Shown: positions 26,627-36,034 of the stretch, one piece after another
Layout of the letters: each line of letters begins with the position of its first letter
Numbering within the stretch: position 1 is the stretch's first letter
Source of the DNA: Streptomyces sp. NBC_01260
GTDB taxonomy: Bacteria > Actinomycetota > Actinomycetes > Streptomycetales > Streptomycetaceae
Reading direction: 5' to 3'
Length of the DNA: 64,000 bases
Assembly (NCBI RefSeq): GCF_036226405.1
Contig: NZ_CP108464.1
Location: 7,998,001 to 8,062,000 of the forward strand
Made by a program: the position numbers and the translations under genes
The notes under the pieces: model-generated
Told to the model about the DNA's origin: nothing
The model's input: only the letters and a program-made list of their open reading frames with translations
The model's database searches: none

Positions 26627-27952
26627 ATGACCATGCTAAAAGGAACCAATGTTCCAGTGGCGGCCCAGGCCGTGCGCGTCGAACTGGGGTGGCGCACCGC
26701 CCCCGGGACACCGGACGTGGACGCCTCGGCGCTCCTTCTCCTCGGTTCGGGAAAGGTACGCAGCGACGCGGACTTCGTCTTCTACAACCAGCCGGGCCAC
26801 GCGTCCGGTGCGGTGAGCCACGAGGGCAAGCGGGTCGCCGGCGGTGCGACCACCGACACCCTGGCCGTCGATCTGGCACGGGTGGAGCCCGTCGTCGACC
26901 GTATCGTGCTGGCCGCCTCGTCGGACGGCGGCACGTTCGGCCGGGTGACAGGGCTGTACGTACGGATCATGGACACGGCGAACGGCTCCGAGCTGGCCCG
27001 GTTCGACAGCGCCGACGCCACGGTCGAGACCGCCTTCATCCTCGGTGAGCTCTACCGGCGCCAGGGCTCCTGGAAGTTCCGGGCCGTGGGCCAGGGATAC
27101 GGGACCGGACTCGAAGGCCTTGCCACGGACTTCGGGATTTCCGTCGATGAACCACAGCAGCCGCGAACAGCCCCTCAGCCCCAAACGCCTCCGCAACCCC
27201 AACAGCCCAACCCGGCGACACGGGTTGCCTCCATGCCGCCACCGCAGCCGGCCGCCGCCCCGATGACGCCTCCCGCCCCTCCCGTACCCCCCGCACCTCC
27301 TGTCACCCAGCCCGTCCGGCTCACCAAGGTGACGCTGACCAAGGAAGCGCCGTCGGTCTCGCTCGCGAAGCAGGGCGGCACTTCGGGATCCATGCGCGTC
27401 AATCTCAACTGGGAGGTGCGCAAGCAGTTCAAGGGGTGGGGCAGCAAACTCGGCCGGGCCGTGGCGAACCACGCGGATCTCGACCTTGACCTCTGTGCTC
27501 TCTACGAACTGACCGACGGACGCAAGGGAGTGGTCCAGGCGCTCGGAAACGCCTTCGGCGCCCTTCAGCAGCCGCCGTACATCCACCTCGACGGCGACGA
27601 CCGGACCGGCGCCGTCGCCTCCGGCGAGAACCTGACCATCAACCTCGACCAGAAGGCCAGGATCCGCCGGATCCTGATCTTCGTCACCATCTACGAAGGG
27701 GCCCGGAGCTTCGCCGATCTGCACGCGACGGTGACCCTTCAGCCCCAGCACGGCGCCGCGATCGACTTCTCGCTCGACGAGTGCACCGTCCCGTCCACGG
27801 TCTGCGCACTCGCCCTCATCAGCAACAACGGGGGCGACTTCACCGTGCAGCGAGAAGCCCGCTACCTCGTGCCGCAGCGCGGAGTGAGCCCGCAGCGCAC
27901 CATCGACCAGGCCTACGGCTGGGGCATGAACTGGACCCCCGGCCGCAAGTGA
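26627..27952 (+). CDS. TerD-family protein with two TerD-type domains
   Basis: 441 aa from ATG 26627 (GGGGGCGAG upstream; a GTG/ATG pair at 26612/26615 is possible). An N-terminal TerD domain (about 5-165: [27 protein letters not shown]) is joined to a second domain (about 235-441: [31 protein letters not shown]). The joint is a Pro/Gln-rich linker of about 60 residues. The paired acidic motifs DVDAS and DLDLD are the calcium-binding type of the family. TerD proteins are linked to tellurite and general stress and to Ca2+ signalling. No other ter genes are nearby. Confidence 0.85.
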   Translation: MTMLKGTNVPVAAQAVRVELGWRTAPGTPDVDASALLLLGSGKVRSDADFVFYNQPGHASGAVSHEGKRVAGGATTDTLAVDLARVEPVVDRIVLAASSDGGTFGRVTGLYVRIMDTANGSELARFDSADATVETAFILGELYRRQGSWKFRAVGQGYGTGLEGLATDFGISVDEPQQPRTAPQPQTPPQPQQPNPATRVASMPPPQPAAAPMTPPAPPVPPAPPVTQPVRLTKVTLTKEAPSVSLAKQGGTSGSMRVNLNWEVRKQFKGWGSKLGRAVANHADLDLDLCALYELTDGRKGVVQALGNAFGALQQPPYIHLDGDDRTGAVASGENLTINLDQKARIRRILIFVTIYEGARSFADLHATVTLQPQHGAAIDFSLDECTVPSTVCALALISNNGGDFTVQREARYLVPQRGVSPQRTIDQAYGWGMNWTPGRK

Positions 27953-27961
27953 GCCTGCCGT

Positions 27962-29134
27962 TCACCGGTCCGGTGCGGCCTCGGGACGGGCGTACGTACG
28001 CCCCTTCCAGGCCGCACCGCGGCCCCGGTAGTGCTGCACCGCCGAATCGACCGTCATCAGCAGGTACAGCAGTGCGGTGAACGGCAGCAGCGGTGCCAGC
28101 CACAGGGACTGCCGGTAGTAACCCAGCACCGGCATGTACGTCCCGGCCATCACGCCCCAGGCGACGCCACCCGCCCAGGCGGCCGCCGGATCGCCGCCCA
28201 GCAGTCCCGCCACGAGCGTCACGGGCGGCGCGAGGTAGACGAGCGCGAGCCCCAGCACCGTGCCGAGCAGCAGCAGCGGGCTGTGCCGCAGCTGGGCGTA
28301 CGCGCTCCGGGAGATCATCTGCCACAGGTCGGCCAGGCACGGATACGGCCGCACACTGTCCACCCGGTCCGCGAGCCCCAGCCAGATCCGGCCGCCGCTG
28401 CGCTGCACCGCACGGGCCAGCGACACATCGTCGATCACCGCCTGCCGGATCGACTCCGGCACCCGCGCCCGTACCGCGGCCTCGGTCCGCACCAGTACGC
28501 AGCCGCCCGCGGCCGCCGCCGTCCGCGCCCCCGCCCGGTTCACCCACCGGAACGGGTAGAGCTGCGAGAAGAAGTAGACGAAGGCCGGTACGACGAGCCG
28601 TTCCCAGGTGCTCTCCACCCGCAGCCGCGCCATCTGCGAGACCAGATCGAACCCGCCCGACCCGGCGGCCGCCACCAGTTCCCGCAGGCTGTCCGGCTCG
28701 TGCGCGATATCGGCATCCGTGAGCAGCAGGTACTCCGGGTCCCGGGCCCGTGCCAGCGCCATGCCGTGCCGCACGGCCCAGAGCTTGCCCGTCCAGCCGG
28801 GCCGGGGCTCCCCGGGCGACGTGACGGTCACCGGCAGTCCTCCGTACCGGACGGACAGCGCACGGGCGAGATCCCCGGTGCCGTCCGTGCTGCAGTCGTC
28901 GACCAGGAAGATCTCGGCCCTTCCCGGATAGTCCTGCGCCAGCAGCGACGGCAGGCTCACCGGGAGCATGTCCGCCTCGTCCCGTGCGGGGACGACGATC
29001 GCGACGGACGGCCAGTGCGCGGGGGCCGGGCGGTCCGGCAGCCGCTGGTCCGTCCGCCAGAAGAACCCCTGCCCCAGCAGCAGCCACACCCACGCGGCGA
29101 GTGAACCCACGGCGATCCAGACAATGGCGGTCAT
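27962..29134 (-). CDS. Family 2 glycosyltransferase, HpnB-like
   Basis: 390 aa. One N-terminal membrane segment, then a GT2 domain with VVPARDEADMLPVSLPSLLAQDYPG, DDCSTDGT, the DAD metal motif in LLTDADI, and the acceptor motif VIDDVSLARAVQRSGGRIW. Several membrane segments close the protein. This architecture matches the hopene-associated glycosyltransferase HpnB, whose acceptor is not settled. No hopanoid genes are in the window. It converges on the TerD gene with 9 bases between. Confidence 0.8.
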   Translation of the reverse strand: MTAIVWIAVGSLAAWVWLLLGQGFFWRTDQRLPDRPAPAHWPSVAIVVPARDEADMLPVSLPSLLAQDYPGRAEIFLVDDCSTDGTGDLARALSVRYGGLPVTVTSPGEPRPGWTGKLWAVRHGMALARARDPEYLLLTDADIAHEPDSLRELVAAAGSGGFDLVSQMARLRVESTWERLVVPAFVYFFSQLYPFRWVNRAGARTAAAAGGCVLVRTEAAVRARVPESIRQAVIDDVSLARAVQRSGGRIWLGLADRVDSVRPYPCLADLWQMISRSAYAQLRHSPLLLLGTVLGLALVYLAPPVTLVAGLLGGDPAAAWAGGVAWGVMAGTYMPVLGYYRQSLWLAPLLPFTALLYLLMTVDSAVQHYRGRGAAWKGRTYARPEAAPDR

Positions 29135-29180
29135 TGGCCGAAGTCTGCCCCACTGAGTGGGGACCGCAAGGGTGGTCGAC

Positions 29181-29186
29181 TATGGT
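29181..29186 (+). promoter_or_regulatory. -10 box of racemase-like gene, leaderless type
   Basis: TATGGT ends 6 bases before GTG 29193, so transcription would begin at or next to the start codon. No ribosome site is present. Similar boxes precede the genes at 30048 (TACGCT), 31908 (TAGACT) and 33534 (TAGGGT). Confidence 0.45.
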
Positions 29187-29192
29187 GACCGG

Positions 29193-29978
29193 GTGAAGAT
29201 CGCGCTCATGGACTCCGGAATCGGCCTGCTCGCCGCCGCCGCCGCAGTACGCCGGCTGAGGCCGGACGCCGATCTGGTGCTCTCCTCCGACCCCGACAGC
29301 ATGCCCTGGGGTCCGCGCACCCCCGAAGACGTGACGACCCACGCGCTCGCGGTGGCACGCGCGGCCGCCGCCCACCGGCCCGACGCACTGATCGTGGCCT
29401 GCAACACCGCCTCCGTGCACGCGCTGGCGGCCCTGAGGGCGGAGCTCGAACCCGCCCTGCCGGTCATCGGCACCGTCCCCGCGATCAAGCCGGCCGCGGC
29501 AGCCGGCGGCCCGTTCGCGATCTGGGCCACGCCGGCGACCACGGGCAGCCCGTACCAGCGCGCACTCATCAGGGACTTCGCCGGCTCCGCGGCCGTCACC
29601 GAGGTCCCCTGCCCCGGTCTCGCCGACGGCGTGCAGTACGCGGACGAAGCGGGGATCGACCGGGCCCTCGCCGCGGCCGCCGCACTCACCCCGCCCGACG
29701 TACAGGCCGTCGTGCTGGGCTGCACCCACTACGAACTGGTCGCCGAGCGCATCCGCGACGCCGTGCGGCAGCCGGGCCGGCCCCCCGTGGTCCTGCACGG
29801 CTCCGCCGGAGCCGTCGCGGCCCAGGCACTGCGCCGGATCGGGGCCGTACCCGCTCCGTCGGCCGAACCGGGCGCCGGACTCGTCGTGCTCCTCGGCGGC
29901 GGCGAGTCCGAGATGCCCGAAGCCGCTCTGGCCTACCCGGAAGGGCTTCGGCTCGCGGTGGTCAGCCCCGCCCGCTGA
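29193..29978 (+). CDS. Asp/Glu racemase-family protein
   Basis: 261 aa. Motifs of the glutamate racemase fold are present: DSGIG with Asp7, catalytic Cys70 in ACNTAS, and Cys177 in LGCTHYELV. The two cysteines act as the acid/base pair for a cofactor-independent racemisation. It differs from the cell-wall MurI in having PWGPRTPEDV where MurI has YG, so it may be a second racemase or a specialised one. The start is placed at GTG 29193 because KIALMDSGIG opens the fold and the -10 box fits. Confidence 0.82.
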   Translation: MKIALMDSGIGLLAAAAAVRRLRPDADLVLSSDPDSMPWGPRTPEDVTTHALAVARAAAAHRPDALIVACNTASVHALAALRAELEPALPVIGTVPAIKPAAAAGGPFAIWATPATTGSPYQRALIRDFAGSAAVTEVPCPGLADGVQYADEAGIDRALAAAAALTPPDVQAVVLGCTHYELVAERIRDAVRQPGRPPVVLHGSAGAVAAQALRRIGAVPAPSAEPGAGLVVLLGGGESEMPEAALAYPEGLRLAVVSPAR

Positions 29979-30047
29979 CCGTCCGACGACCCGACGGGAG
30001 CCGTTGGACCCGTTCCGCCGCGCGGTTTCTTCAGTACGCTGCTTGGC

Positions 30048-30611
30048 ATGAGGGACCATCCCCGAGAACCGAGGCCCACCGGAGCCGACTCCCACTCGGC
30101 GGTCTGGACCGGCCGGGCCACCAACCGGACCCAGTGGGTGCTCGCCGCGGCAGGCGCCGCCTGTCTGGCGCTCGGCATCCAGCTCGCCGTGAGCTCCACC
30201 TGGACCTCCGGCATCGTGCCGCTGCTGATGTCGGTGATCGGCTGCATGGCGGCCGGACTGCTGATGCTCTTCGGCACGCTCGCCTTCGTGAACGTGGCCG
30301 TGCGGGTCGATGGCGACGCCCTCGAAGTGCGCTGCGGCCACATGGGACTGCCGCGCCGCCGGATCCTGCTCACCCATGTGGTGGGCGCGGAGTTCGTGCC
30401 CCGGGTCACGCCGCGTCAGTGGGGCGGGTGGGGCTACCGCTGGCGCCCCGATCAGGGCACCGCGGTGGTCGTGCGACGGGGCGAGGGCCTGGTGCTCCGG
30501 CTCGGCGACGGCAGGACCTTCACGGTGACGGTGGATGACGCGGAGGCGGGCGTCCGGTTCATCCGTGAGCGGCTGCACCTGCCGGCCACCGGCGCACCGG
30601 CCGGAGCCTGA
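30048..30611 (+). CDS. Small membrane protein with PH-like tail
   Basis: 187 aa, not assigned to a family. Two membrane segments (about 30-50 and 58-82) are followed by a soluble beta-rich part (VRVDGDALEVRCGHMGLPRRRILLTHV ... GEGLVLRLGDGRTFTVTVDDAE) that looks like a bacterial PH-type domain. TACGCT sits 7 bases before the ATG. It is probably monocistronic. Confidence 0.7.
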   Translation: MRDHPREPRPTGADSHSAVWTGRATNRTQWVLAAAGAACLALGIQLAVSSTWTSGIVPLLMSVIGCMAAGLLMLFGTLAFVNVAVRVDGDALEVRCGHMGLPRRRILLTHVVGAEFVPRVTPRQWGGWGYRWRPDQGTAVVVRRGEGLVLRLGDGRTFTVTVDDAEAGVRFIRERLHLPATGAPAGA

Positions 30612-30640
30612 GACCCCGCACCGATGCCCCGGCCGGAGCC

Positions 30641-31714
30641 TCAGGCACCGTCCCCGACCTGTTGCAACCGTTCCGTCCCGAGGTCGCGAGTCGGCCCGCC
30701 GTCCCCGATCGGCCGTCTGGCTGACGCCAGCCCGGCGAGCAGACCGGCCCCGGCCGTCACCGGCGTGAAGCTCAGCGCGTTTCCGACACCGGACAGCGCG
30801 GCCAGTGCGGTGAGCGCGGCACCGGCGGTCAGGACGACCGGGGTGCCGCGCGGCGAGCGATACAGCACGTACAGCAGCCAGCCGAACGCGGCCCCCAGCA
30901 GCAGTACCCCCACCACCCCCTGCTCCGCTGCCTGCTGCAGCGGCGCCGAGTGCGGTTTGCCGTCGGAGTGGAGAGTCTGCTGCGCGGTGGGGCTCAGCTC
31001 GGCGAAGCGGTCGGGGCCGATGCCGCGTACCGGGTGCTGCCCGGCCAGTCGCGCGGCGTCCTGCCAGAGCTGCACCCGGTTCCGGGTGAGCTGGCCCTCC
31101 AGGGAGACCGTGAGCCCGTCGGGCAGCACGTCCTCGGCCACTGCCCAGGAGACACCGACGACCAGACCGGTGGCCAGGGCGAGCCCGGCGAGAGCGGGCA
31201 GCCGACGGCGCATCCTGGCCGAGGCCAGTGAGCACAGCAGCACTCCCAGCGCCGCCGCGCACCCCGCCACCGAGCCGAGGGCGAGGGAGGCGCAGGCCGC
31301 CCCCAGGGCCAGCAGCCGCAGAGTGAACCGCAGGGAGTCCCGGCGGGCCGCGGCCGCCGCGCAGCAGGCGGCCCCGGCCGCGAGTACCAGCAGCCCGGCG
31401 CCCGCCCCGGTGTGTCCGGGCGCGGTGTCCATCGTGGCCGTGGCGCCGGGCACACCGTCGCGCCAGAGCAGCGCCATGACGAGGGCGGCCAGCGCGGCGA
31501 CCGTCGCGGCGGCCACCGGCAGCAGCGTTCCGCAGATGCGCCCGCAGGCGAAACCCGCCGCCACGGCGAGGAGAGCCAGCAGCACGCCCTCCGGCCGGGT
31601 CTCCCGGCCCGCCGCACTGATCAGGGACCAGATCGCGCAGGCGGCGAGAATCACCGCTCCGGCAGCGTCGGACGCGGTGCCGCCCGCCGGCCCTCGTTCT
31701 GTGGATGAAGTCAT
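30641..31714 (-). CDS. O-antigen-ligase-like membrane protein
   Basis: 357 aa with about ten membrane segments and a large loop containing NRVQLWQDAARLAGQHPVRGIGPDRF and HSDGKPHSAPLQQAAEQGVVG. That loop is the signature of the Wzy_C/O-antigen ligase family, with the conserved Arg and His. It should transfer or polymerise a lipid-linked glycan on the outer face of the membrane. ATG 31714 is preceded by GGGGGCGGA. It stands alone, divergent from lnt, and far from the exopolysaccharide locus at the right end. Confidence 0.78.
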   Translation of the reverse strand: MTSSTERGPAGGTASDAAGAVILAACAIWSLISAAGRETRPEGVLLALLAVAAGFACGRICGTLLPVAAATVAALAALVMALLWRDGVPGATATMDTAPGHTGAGAGLLVLAAGAACCAAAAARRDSLRFTLRLLALGAACASLALGSVAGCAAALGVLLCSLASARMRRRLPALAGLALATGLVVGVSWAVAEDVLPDGLTVSLEGQLTRNRVQLWQDAARLAGQHPVRGIGPDRFAELSPTAQQTLHSDGKPHSAPLQQAAEQGVVGVLLLGAAFGWLLYVLYRSPRGTPVVLTAGAALTALAALSGVGNALSFTPVTAGAGLLAGLASARRPIGDGGPTRDLGTERLQQVGDGA

Positions 31715-31894
31715 CACGTCCGCCCCCGGCCTGTGACGGTCCCGTGCGCGACGGCCGGATCCGGCCGGTCGGCGGGGGACTGGCGCACAGATTAACGGCC
31801 CCGGCGGGCATATGTGCAGAAGATGCGGAGAAACGATCCGGCGGTGAGGATTCCGCCACCAGGACAGGGCTGCCGGGCGCACAGCCGGCCACCG

Positions 31895-31900
31895 TAGACT
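31895..31900 (+). promoter_or_regulatory. -10 box of lnt, leaderless type
   Basis: TAGACT ends 7 bases before the GTG start of lnt. No -35 of good quality was seen and no ribosome site lies between, which is usual for leaderless Streptomyces genes. Confidence 0.4.
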
Positions 31901-31907
31901 CCGCCTG

Positions 31908-33503
31908 GTGAGCACCACCATCGCCCCGGTCGGCGACCCGCAGCAGCCTGCCTCCGTCCCCCGAGCGAGGCGCCTGCTGCCTCGGCTCGCCCGCCCCTGC
32001 GCAGCCGTGCTCTCCGGGCTGATGCTGTACGCGAGCTTCCCGCCCAGGCCCCTGTGGTGGCTGGTTCTGCCCGGGTTCGCGCTGCTCGGCTGGGTGCTGT
32101 TCGAGCGCAGGCTCCGCGCCGCGTTCGGGCTCGGTCTGCTCGCCGGACTGGGCTTCATGCTGCCGTTGCTGCACTGGACCGGCGAAGAGGTCGGCCCGGT
32201 GCCGTGGCTGGCCCTGGCAGCCGCCGAGGCACTCTTCATCGCGGTGGGCTGCATCGGCATCTCCGCCGTGTCCCGGCTCGCCGGCTGGCCGTTCTGGGCG
32301 GCCGCGGTCTGGGCACTGGACGAGGCGGTACGGGCCAGGGTGCCGTTCGGCGGCTTCCCCTGGGGCAGGATCGCCTTCGGCCAGGCCGACAGCGTGTTCC
32401 TGCCGCTCGCGGCGCTCGGCGGCACACCGCTGCTCTCCTTCGCCGTGGTGCTGTGCGGCTTCGGGCTCTTCGAGGCGGTGCGCCGGTTCCGAATCCACCG
32501 TGCCACCGGTGAACTGCCTCGCCTGGCCGCCGCGGCGACCGCGGCTGCCGTGCTGGTGCCGGTCGCGGCGGCGCTCGCGTCGCTGCCGCTGGTGGACGAC
32601 TCGGCCGAGGACGGCACCGCGACCGTCGCCGCGATCCAGGGCAACGTGCCGCGGCTCGGCCTCGACTTCAACTCCCAGCGCCGCGCCGTCCTGGACAACC
32701 ACGCGAACCGTACGGAGCAGCTCGCCCGGGACGTGAAGGCGGGCAAGGTGCCGCAGCCCGACTTCGTCCTGTGGCCGGAGAACTCCTCCGACCTCGACCC
32801 CTACCGCAACGCCGACGCGAGGATCGTGATCGACGACGCGGTGAAGGCGATCGGGGTGCCGACCGTCGTCGGCGCGGTCGTCGAGCCCGACACCGGGAAC
32901 CTGCGCAACACCCTCATCCAGTGGGACCCGGACAAGGGCCCGGTGGCCACGTACGACAAGCGCCATATCCAGCCGTTCGGCGAGTACATGCCGATGCGTT
33001 CCTTCGTGCGCGTCTTCAGCTCGGACGTGGACCGGGTGCAGCGTGACTTCGGACCGGGCAAGAAGGTCGGCGTCTTCGACCTCTCCGGCACCTACGTCGG
33101 GCTCGTCACCTGCTACGAGGCCGCGTTCGACGACGCCGTACGCGACACGGTCGAGCACGGGGCCCAGCTGATCGCGGTCCCCAGCAACAACGCGACCTTC
33201 GGCCGCAGCGAGATGACCTACCAGCAGCTGGCCATGTCCCGGGTACGCGCGGTGGAGCACAGCCGGTCCGTCGTCGTCCCGGTCACCAGCGGCGTCAGCG
33301 CGGTCATCCGCCCCGACGGCACCGTCGTCCAGAAGACGAAGATGTTCACCCCGGACGCACTGGTGGACGAGGTGCCGCTGCGGTCCTCGCTGACCCCCGC
33401 GACCCGGATGGGACCGCTGCCCGAAGGGGTGCTGTCCCTGCTCGCCGTCATCGGCCTCGGCTGGGTGGCCGCGCGGGCGGTACGGGTGCGCCGCGGCCGC
33501 TGA
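31908..33503 (+). CDS. lnt: Apolipoprotein N-acyltransferase
   Basis: 531 aa. An N-terminal block of about six membrane segments is followed by a nitrilase-type domain with the full triad: Glu291 (LWPENSS), Lys351 (YDKRHIQPFGEYMP) and Cys402 (VTCYEAAFDD). A final membrane helix closes the protein. It adds the third acyl chain to the N-terminal cysteine of lipoproteins such as those at 4335 and 22882. Start GTG 31908. Confidence 0.93.
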   Translation: MSTTIAPVGDPQQPASVPRARRLLPRLARPCAAVLSGLMLYASFPPRPLWWLVLPGFALLGWVLFERRLRAAFGLGLLAGLGFMLPLLHWTGEEVGPVPWLALAAAEALFIAVGCIGISAVSRLAGWPFWAAAVWALDEAVRARVPFGGFPWGRIAFGQADSVFLPLAALGGTPLLSFAVVLCGFGLFEAVRRFRIHRATGELPRLAAAATAAAVLVPVAAALASLPLVDDSAEDGTATVAAIQGNVPRLGLDFNSQRRAVLDNHANRTEQLARDVKAGKVPQPDFVLWPENSSDLDPYRNADARIVIDDAVKAIGVPTVVGAVVEPDTGNLRNTLIQWDPDKGPVATYDKRHIQPFGEYMPMRSFVRVFSSDVDRVQRDFGPGKKVGVFDLSGTYVGLVTCYEAAFDDAVRDTVEHGAQLIAVPSNNATFGRSEMTYQQLAMSRVRAVEHSRSVVVPVTSGVSAVIRPDGTVVQKTKMFTPDALVDEVPLRSSLTPATRMGPLPEGVLSLLAVIGLGWVAARAVRVRRGR

Positions 33504-33533
33504 GCGGCTCCGCGCGCCACGTAGGGTCGGCTC

Positions 33534-34013
33534 ATGGCAATTCCTGACTTCATCCGCGAGATCCGCGCCACAGCGGGTCAACAGTTGCTCCTGCTGCCCG
33601 GCGTCACCGCCGTCGTTTTCGACGACGAGGGCAGAGTGCTGCTCGGACGGCGTGCGGACACCGGTAAGTGGTCGGTCATCGGAGGCATTTGCGAGCCGGG
33701 GGAGCAGCCGGCGACGACGGCGGAGCGCGAGGTGTACGAGGAGACGGCGGTGCACTGCGTGGCGGAGCGCGTGGTGCTGACCCAGGCACTGCCGCCCATG
33801 CAGTACGAGAACGGCGACCGGTGCCAGTACCTGGACGTCACCTTCCGCTGCCGGGCCACCGGCGGCGAGGCCCGGGTCAATGACGACGAGTCGCTGGAGG
33901 TGGGCTGGTTCGGTGTCGACGCCCTGCCGCCGCTGGAGGAGTTCGCGCTCCTGCGCATCAAGCAGTCGCTGACGGACGGACCCACCTGGTTCGAGGCCAC
34001 CGACTCGCACTGA
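33534..34013 (+). CDS. Nudix hydrolase
   Basis: 159 aa. The Nudix box reads GGICEPGEQPATTAEREVYEETAV: G-x5-E-x7-REV-x-EE is intact, while the usual glycine near the end is Ala. It splits a nucleoside diphosphate-linked compound. It starts 30 bases after lnt but has its own TAGGGT 6 bases before the ATG. Confidence 0.88.
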   Translation: MAIPDFIREIRATAGQQLLLLPGVTAVVFDDEGRVLLGRRADTGKWSVIGGICEPGEQPATTAEREVYEETAVHCVAERVVLTQALPPMQYENGDRCQYLDVTFRCRATGGEARVNDDESLEVGWFGVDALPPLEEFALLRIKQSLTDGPTWFEATDSH

Positions 34014-34027
34014 ACGCGACGGACCGA

Positions 34028-34062
34028 ACCGGGACGGGGCCGAGAACGGCTTCCGTCCCGGT
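34028..34062 (+). terminator. Terminator after Nudix gene
   Basis: ACCGGGACGG (34028-34037) pairs with CCGTCCCGGT (34053-34062). Inside the loop, GCC and GGC can extend the fold. It is 15 bases after the Nudix stop. Confidence 0.6.
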
Positions 34063-34167
34063 CCGGAACACCGGCCGGATCAACGGGGTCGCGGCTCGGA
34101 TGCGTGGACCCCGGATGTTCGGGCGGGAGTTGTGGCCCGGCGTGTGCGGTTGTGGCACAGTCGGGCC

Positions 34168-35913
34168 GTGGACGCACTGAGGCCCCAGGACCCCGCGCGC
34201 ATAGGCGCCTACCAACTGCTCGCCCGCCTCGGCGCGGGCGGTATGGGGCAGGTGTATCTCGGCCGGTCGCCCGGTGGACGACTGGTGGCAGTCAAGGTCA
34301 TCCGTGACGAGATAAGCGATCACCCCGACGCGCTGGCCCGGTTCCGGCGCGAGGCCGCGACCGTCGAGACCGTGCGCAGCGCGTACACCGCCCAGTTGAT
34401 CGAGGCGTCGCTCGACACGTCCCCCTACTGGCTGGCCACCGAGTACGTGGCAGGGCCGACGCTGCGCGGCGCCGTCGGCGCGAGCGGCCCCTTCCCGCCG
34501 GACAGTGCCCTGCGGCTGCTGGCCGCGCTCGCCGAGGGACTGGCCGCGGTCCACGTACACGGCGTCACGCACCGGGACCTGAAACCGCACAACGTCATCC
34601 TCTCGCCGCAGGGACCGCAGCTGATCGACTTCGGGATCGCACGAGGGCTCGAACAGTCGGTTCTCACCCGGGACGGGATGGTGTCGGGGACGCCCGGTTA
34701 CGCGGCTCCCGAGGTCCTGCTGCGCAACGAGGTGGGCCCGGCGGCGGACGTCTTCGCCCTCGGTGCGACGCTCGCGTACACGGCGACGGGCCGGCCGCCG
34801 TACGGCACGGGCGACGCCGCGTCGGTCAGTTACCGGACCGTGTACGAGGAGATCGACCTGGCGGGAGTGCGGACGGACCTGGCCGCGCTGATCCGGATGT
34901 GCGTCGACAAGGATCCGGCGGAGCGGCCGAAGCCGGCCGCCGTGATCGCGCTGTGCGGGGTGGACTCACCGCTGGCGTCGGACGCCCATTACCACGCGCT
35001 GGTGCGCGCCGCCGAACCCGTCCTCGTACCAGGGGACTCGAACACGCCGCTCATGCCGTCCGGTTCACACGCGGAGCCGGAATCGGTGCTCGCCGTGACA
35101 CGACGGGCGGGGAGTGAGCCTGCCGACCAGCCGGTGGAGAGACCCGCGACGGACGTTCCCGCGCAGCCGTCCGGCAGCACCCCGTACGCCGCCCCGGACC
35201 AGCAGCGGCGCCCACGGCGGGGAAGGACCTGGGCCGCCCTGTGCGCGGTGGCGCTCGCGGTGCCGGTCACGGTCTGGCTGCTCCCGGAGACGGACGGCAA
35301 GGGCACCGACGCGGCACCCGGGCCCGGGGCCACCACGTCCGGCCGTCCGGCCGCGAGCCGTTCGGCGACCGCCGACAGGACGGCCCGCCCGCCGGACCAC
35401 ATCGTCAACGACCGCGTCTCGAAGGACCGCTGGAAGTCGGACCGTTCGAAGAATGCCGCTCTGGGCGGCGGCCGCTGCGATCCGGACCATTTTCCCGAGT
35501 CCTTTCCACCGTCGGGTCTGATCTCCTCGGTCTCGCACACCACCGGCTCCGGCACCGCCTCGGTCTCGTTGCGGTTCGAGGACGCGGGGGAGGGCAAGAG
35601 ACCCGCGCCCTACTACGTCTCCGTGGGGGTGCGGCCCCCGCACGAGACCGACCGCGCCACCGGACGGCCGCTCCGGTCCGAAGCCAAGGGCATCGGTTTC
35701 ACCAGCAAGCCCGTCGACATCTACTCCCACTGGTCCTCCGGCGGAGCCGTCGAGCTCACGTACCCGGACGCGTTCCGGGCCCACTTCAGTGAAAAGACCC
35801 TCGACGCGATCCCGGTGGGGGATGACCGGGGCGACTGGACCGTGGTGATCTACCACGTCGAAGGCGGCCCCACGAAGTACACCTCCGTCTCGTGCAACGG
35901 CTTCCACGCCTGA
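34168..35913 (+). CDS. Ser/Thr protein kinase, membrane-anchored
   Basis: 581 aa. The kinase domain covers about 12-270, with GAGGMGQVY, Lys43 (VAVKV), HRDLKPHN (135-142), DFG 154-156 and APE in the activation segment. A disordered linker follows, then one membrane helix (TWAALCAVALAVPVTVWLL) and an extracellular domain of about 180 residues that has no PASTA repeats and that I do not recognise. I start at GTG 34168, where RPQDPARIGAYQLLARLG begins; an upstream GTG (34132) has its GGAG too close. Confidence 0.9.
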   Translation: MDALRPQDPARIGAYQLLARLGAGGMGQVYLGRSPGGRLVAVKVIRDEISDHPDALARFRREAATVETVRSAYTAQLIEASLDTSPYWLATEYVAGPTLRGAVGASGPFPPDSALRLLAALAEGLAAVHVHGVTHRDLKPHNVILSPQGPQLIDFGIARGLEQSVLTRDGMVSGTPGYAAPEVLLRNEVGPAADVFALGATLAYTATGRPPYGTGDAASVSYRTVYEEIDLAGVRTDLAALIRMCVDKDPAERPKPAAVIALCGVDSPLASDAHYHALVRAAEPVLVPGDSNTPLMPSGSHAEPESVLAVTRRAGSEPADQPVERPATDVPAQPSGSTPYAAPDQQRRPRRGRTWAALCAVALAVPVTVWLLPETDGKGTDAAPGPGATTSGRPAASRSATADRTARPPDHIVNDRVSKDRWKSDRSKNAALGGGRCDPDHFPESFPPSGLISSVSHTTGSGTASVSLRFEDAGEGKRPAPYYVSVGVRPPHETDRATGRPLRSEAKGIGFTSKPVDIYSHWSSGGAVELTYPDAFRAHFSEKTLDAIPVGDDRGDWTVVIYHVEGGPTKYTSVSCNGFHA

Positions 35914-35980
35914 GACAGCCGTCTCCGCAACCCTGTACGGGGTCGCCCGCCTCGTATAGCGTCGCCGTGACGTTTGGTAT

Positions 35981-35992
35981 TGAAACGATTCA
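35981..35992. promoter_or_regulatory. LacI-type operator upstream of GH78 gene
   Basis: TGAAACGATTCA, an almost perfect palindrome with a central CG, is the form recognised by LacI/GalR regulators of carbohydrate genes in Streptomyces. It lies 42 bases before the GTG of the glycosidase. No LacI gene is in the window. Confidence 0.6.
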
Positions 35993-36034
35993 TGTACGCC
36001 TGGGTGATGCGCGGCTACGGAAGGACGTCGGGAC

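Noticed and set aside
27840..34010. A 2056-codon open frame on the minus strand
   Set aside because: It is the complement of TerD, racemase, lnt and Nudix genes, all of which have family motifs. High G+C removes stop codons in the shadow frame, and the composition (Arg/Gly/Pro/Ala) is not that of a protein.
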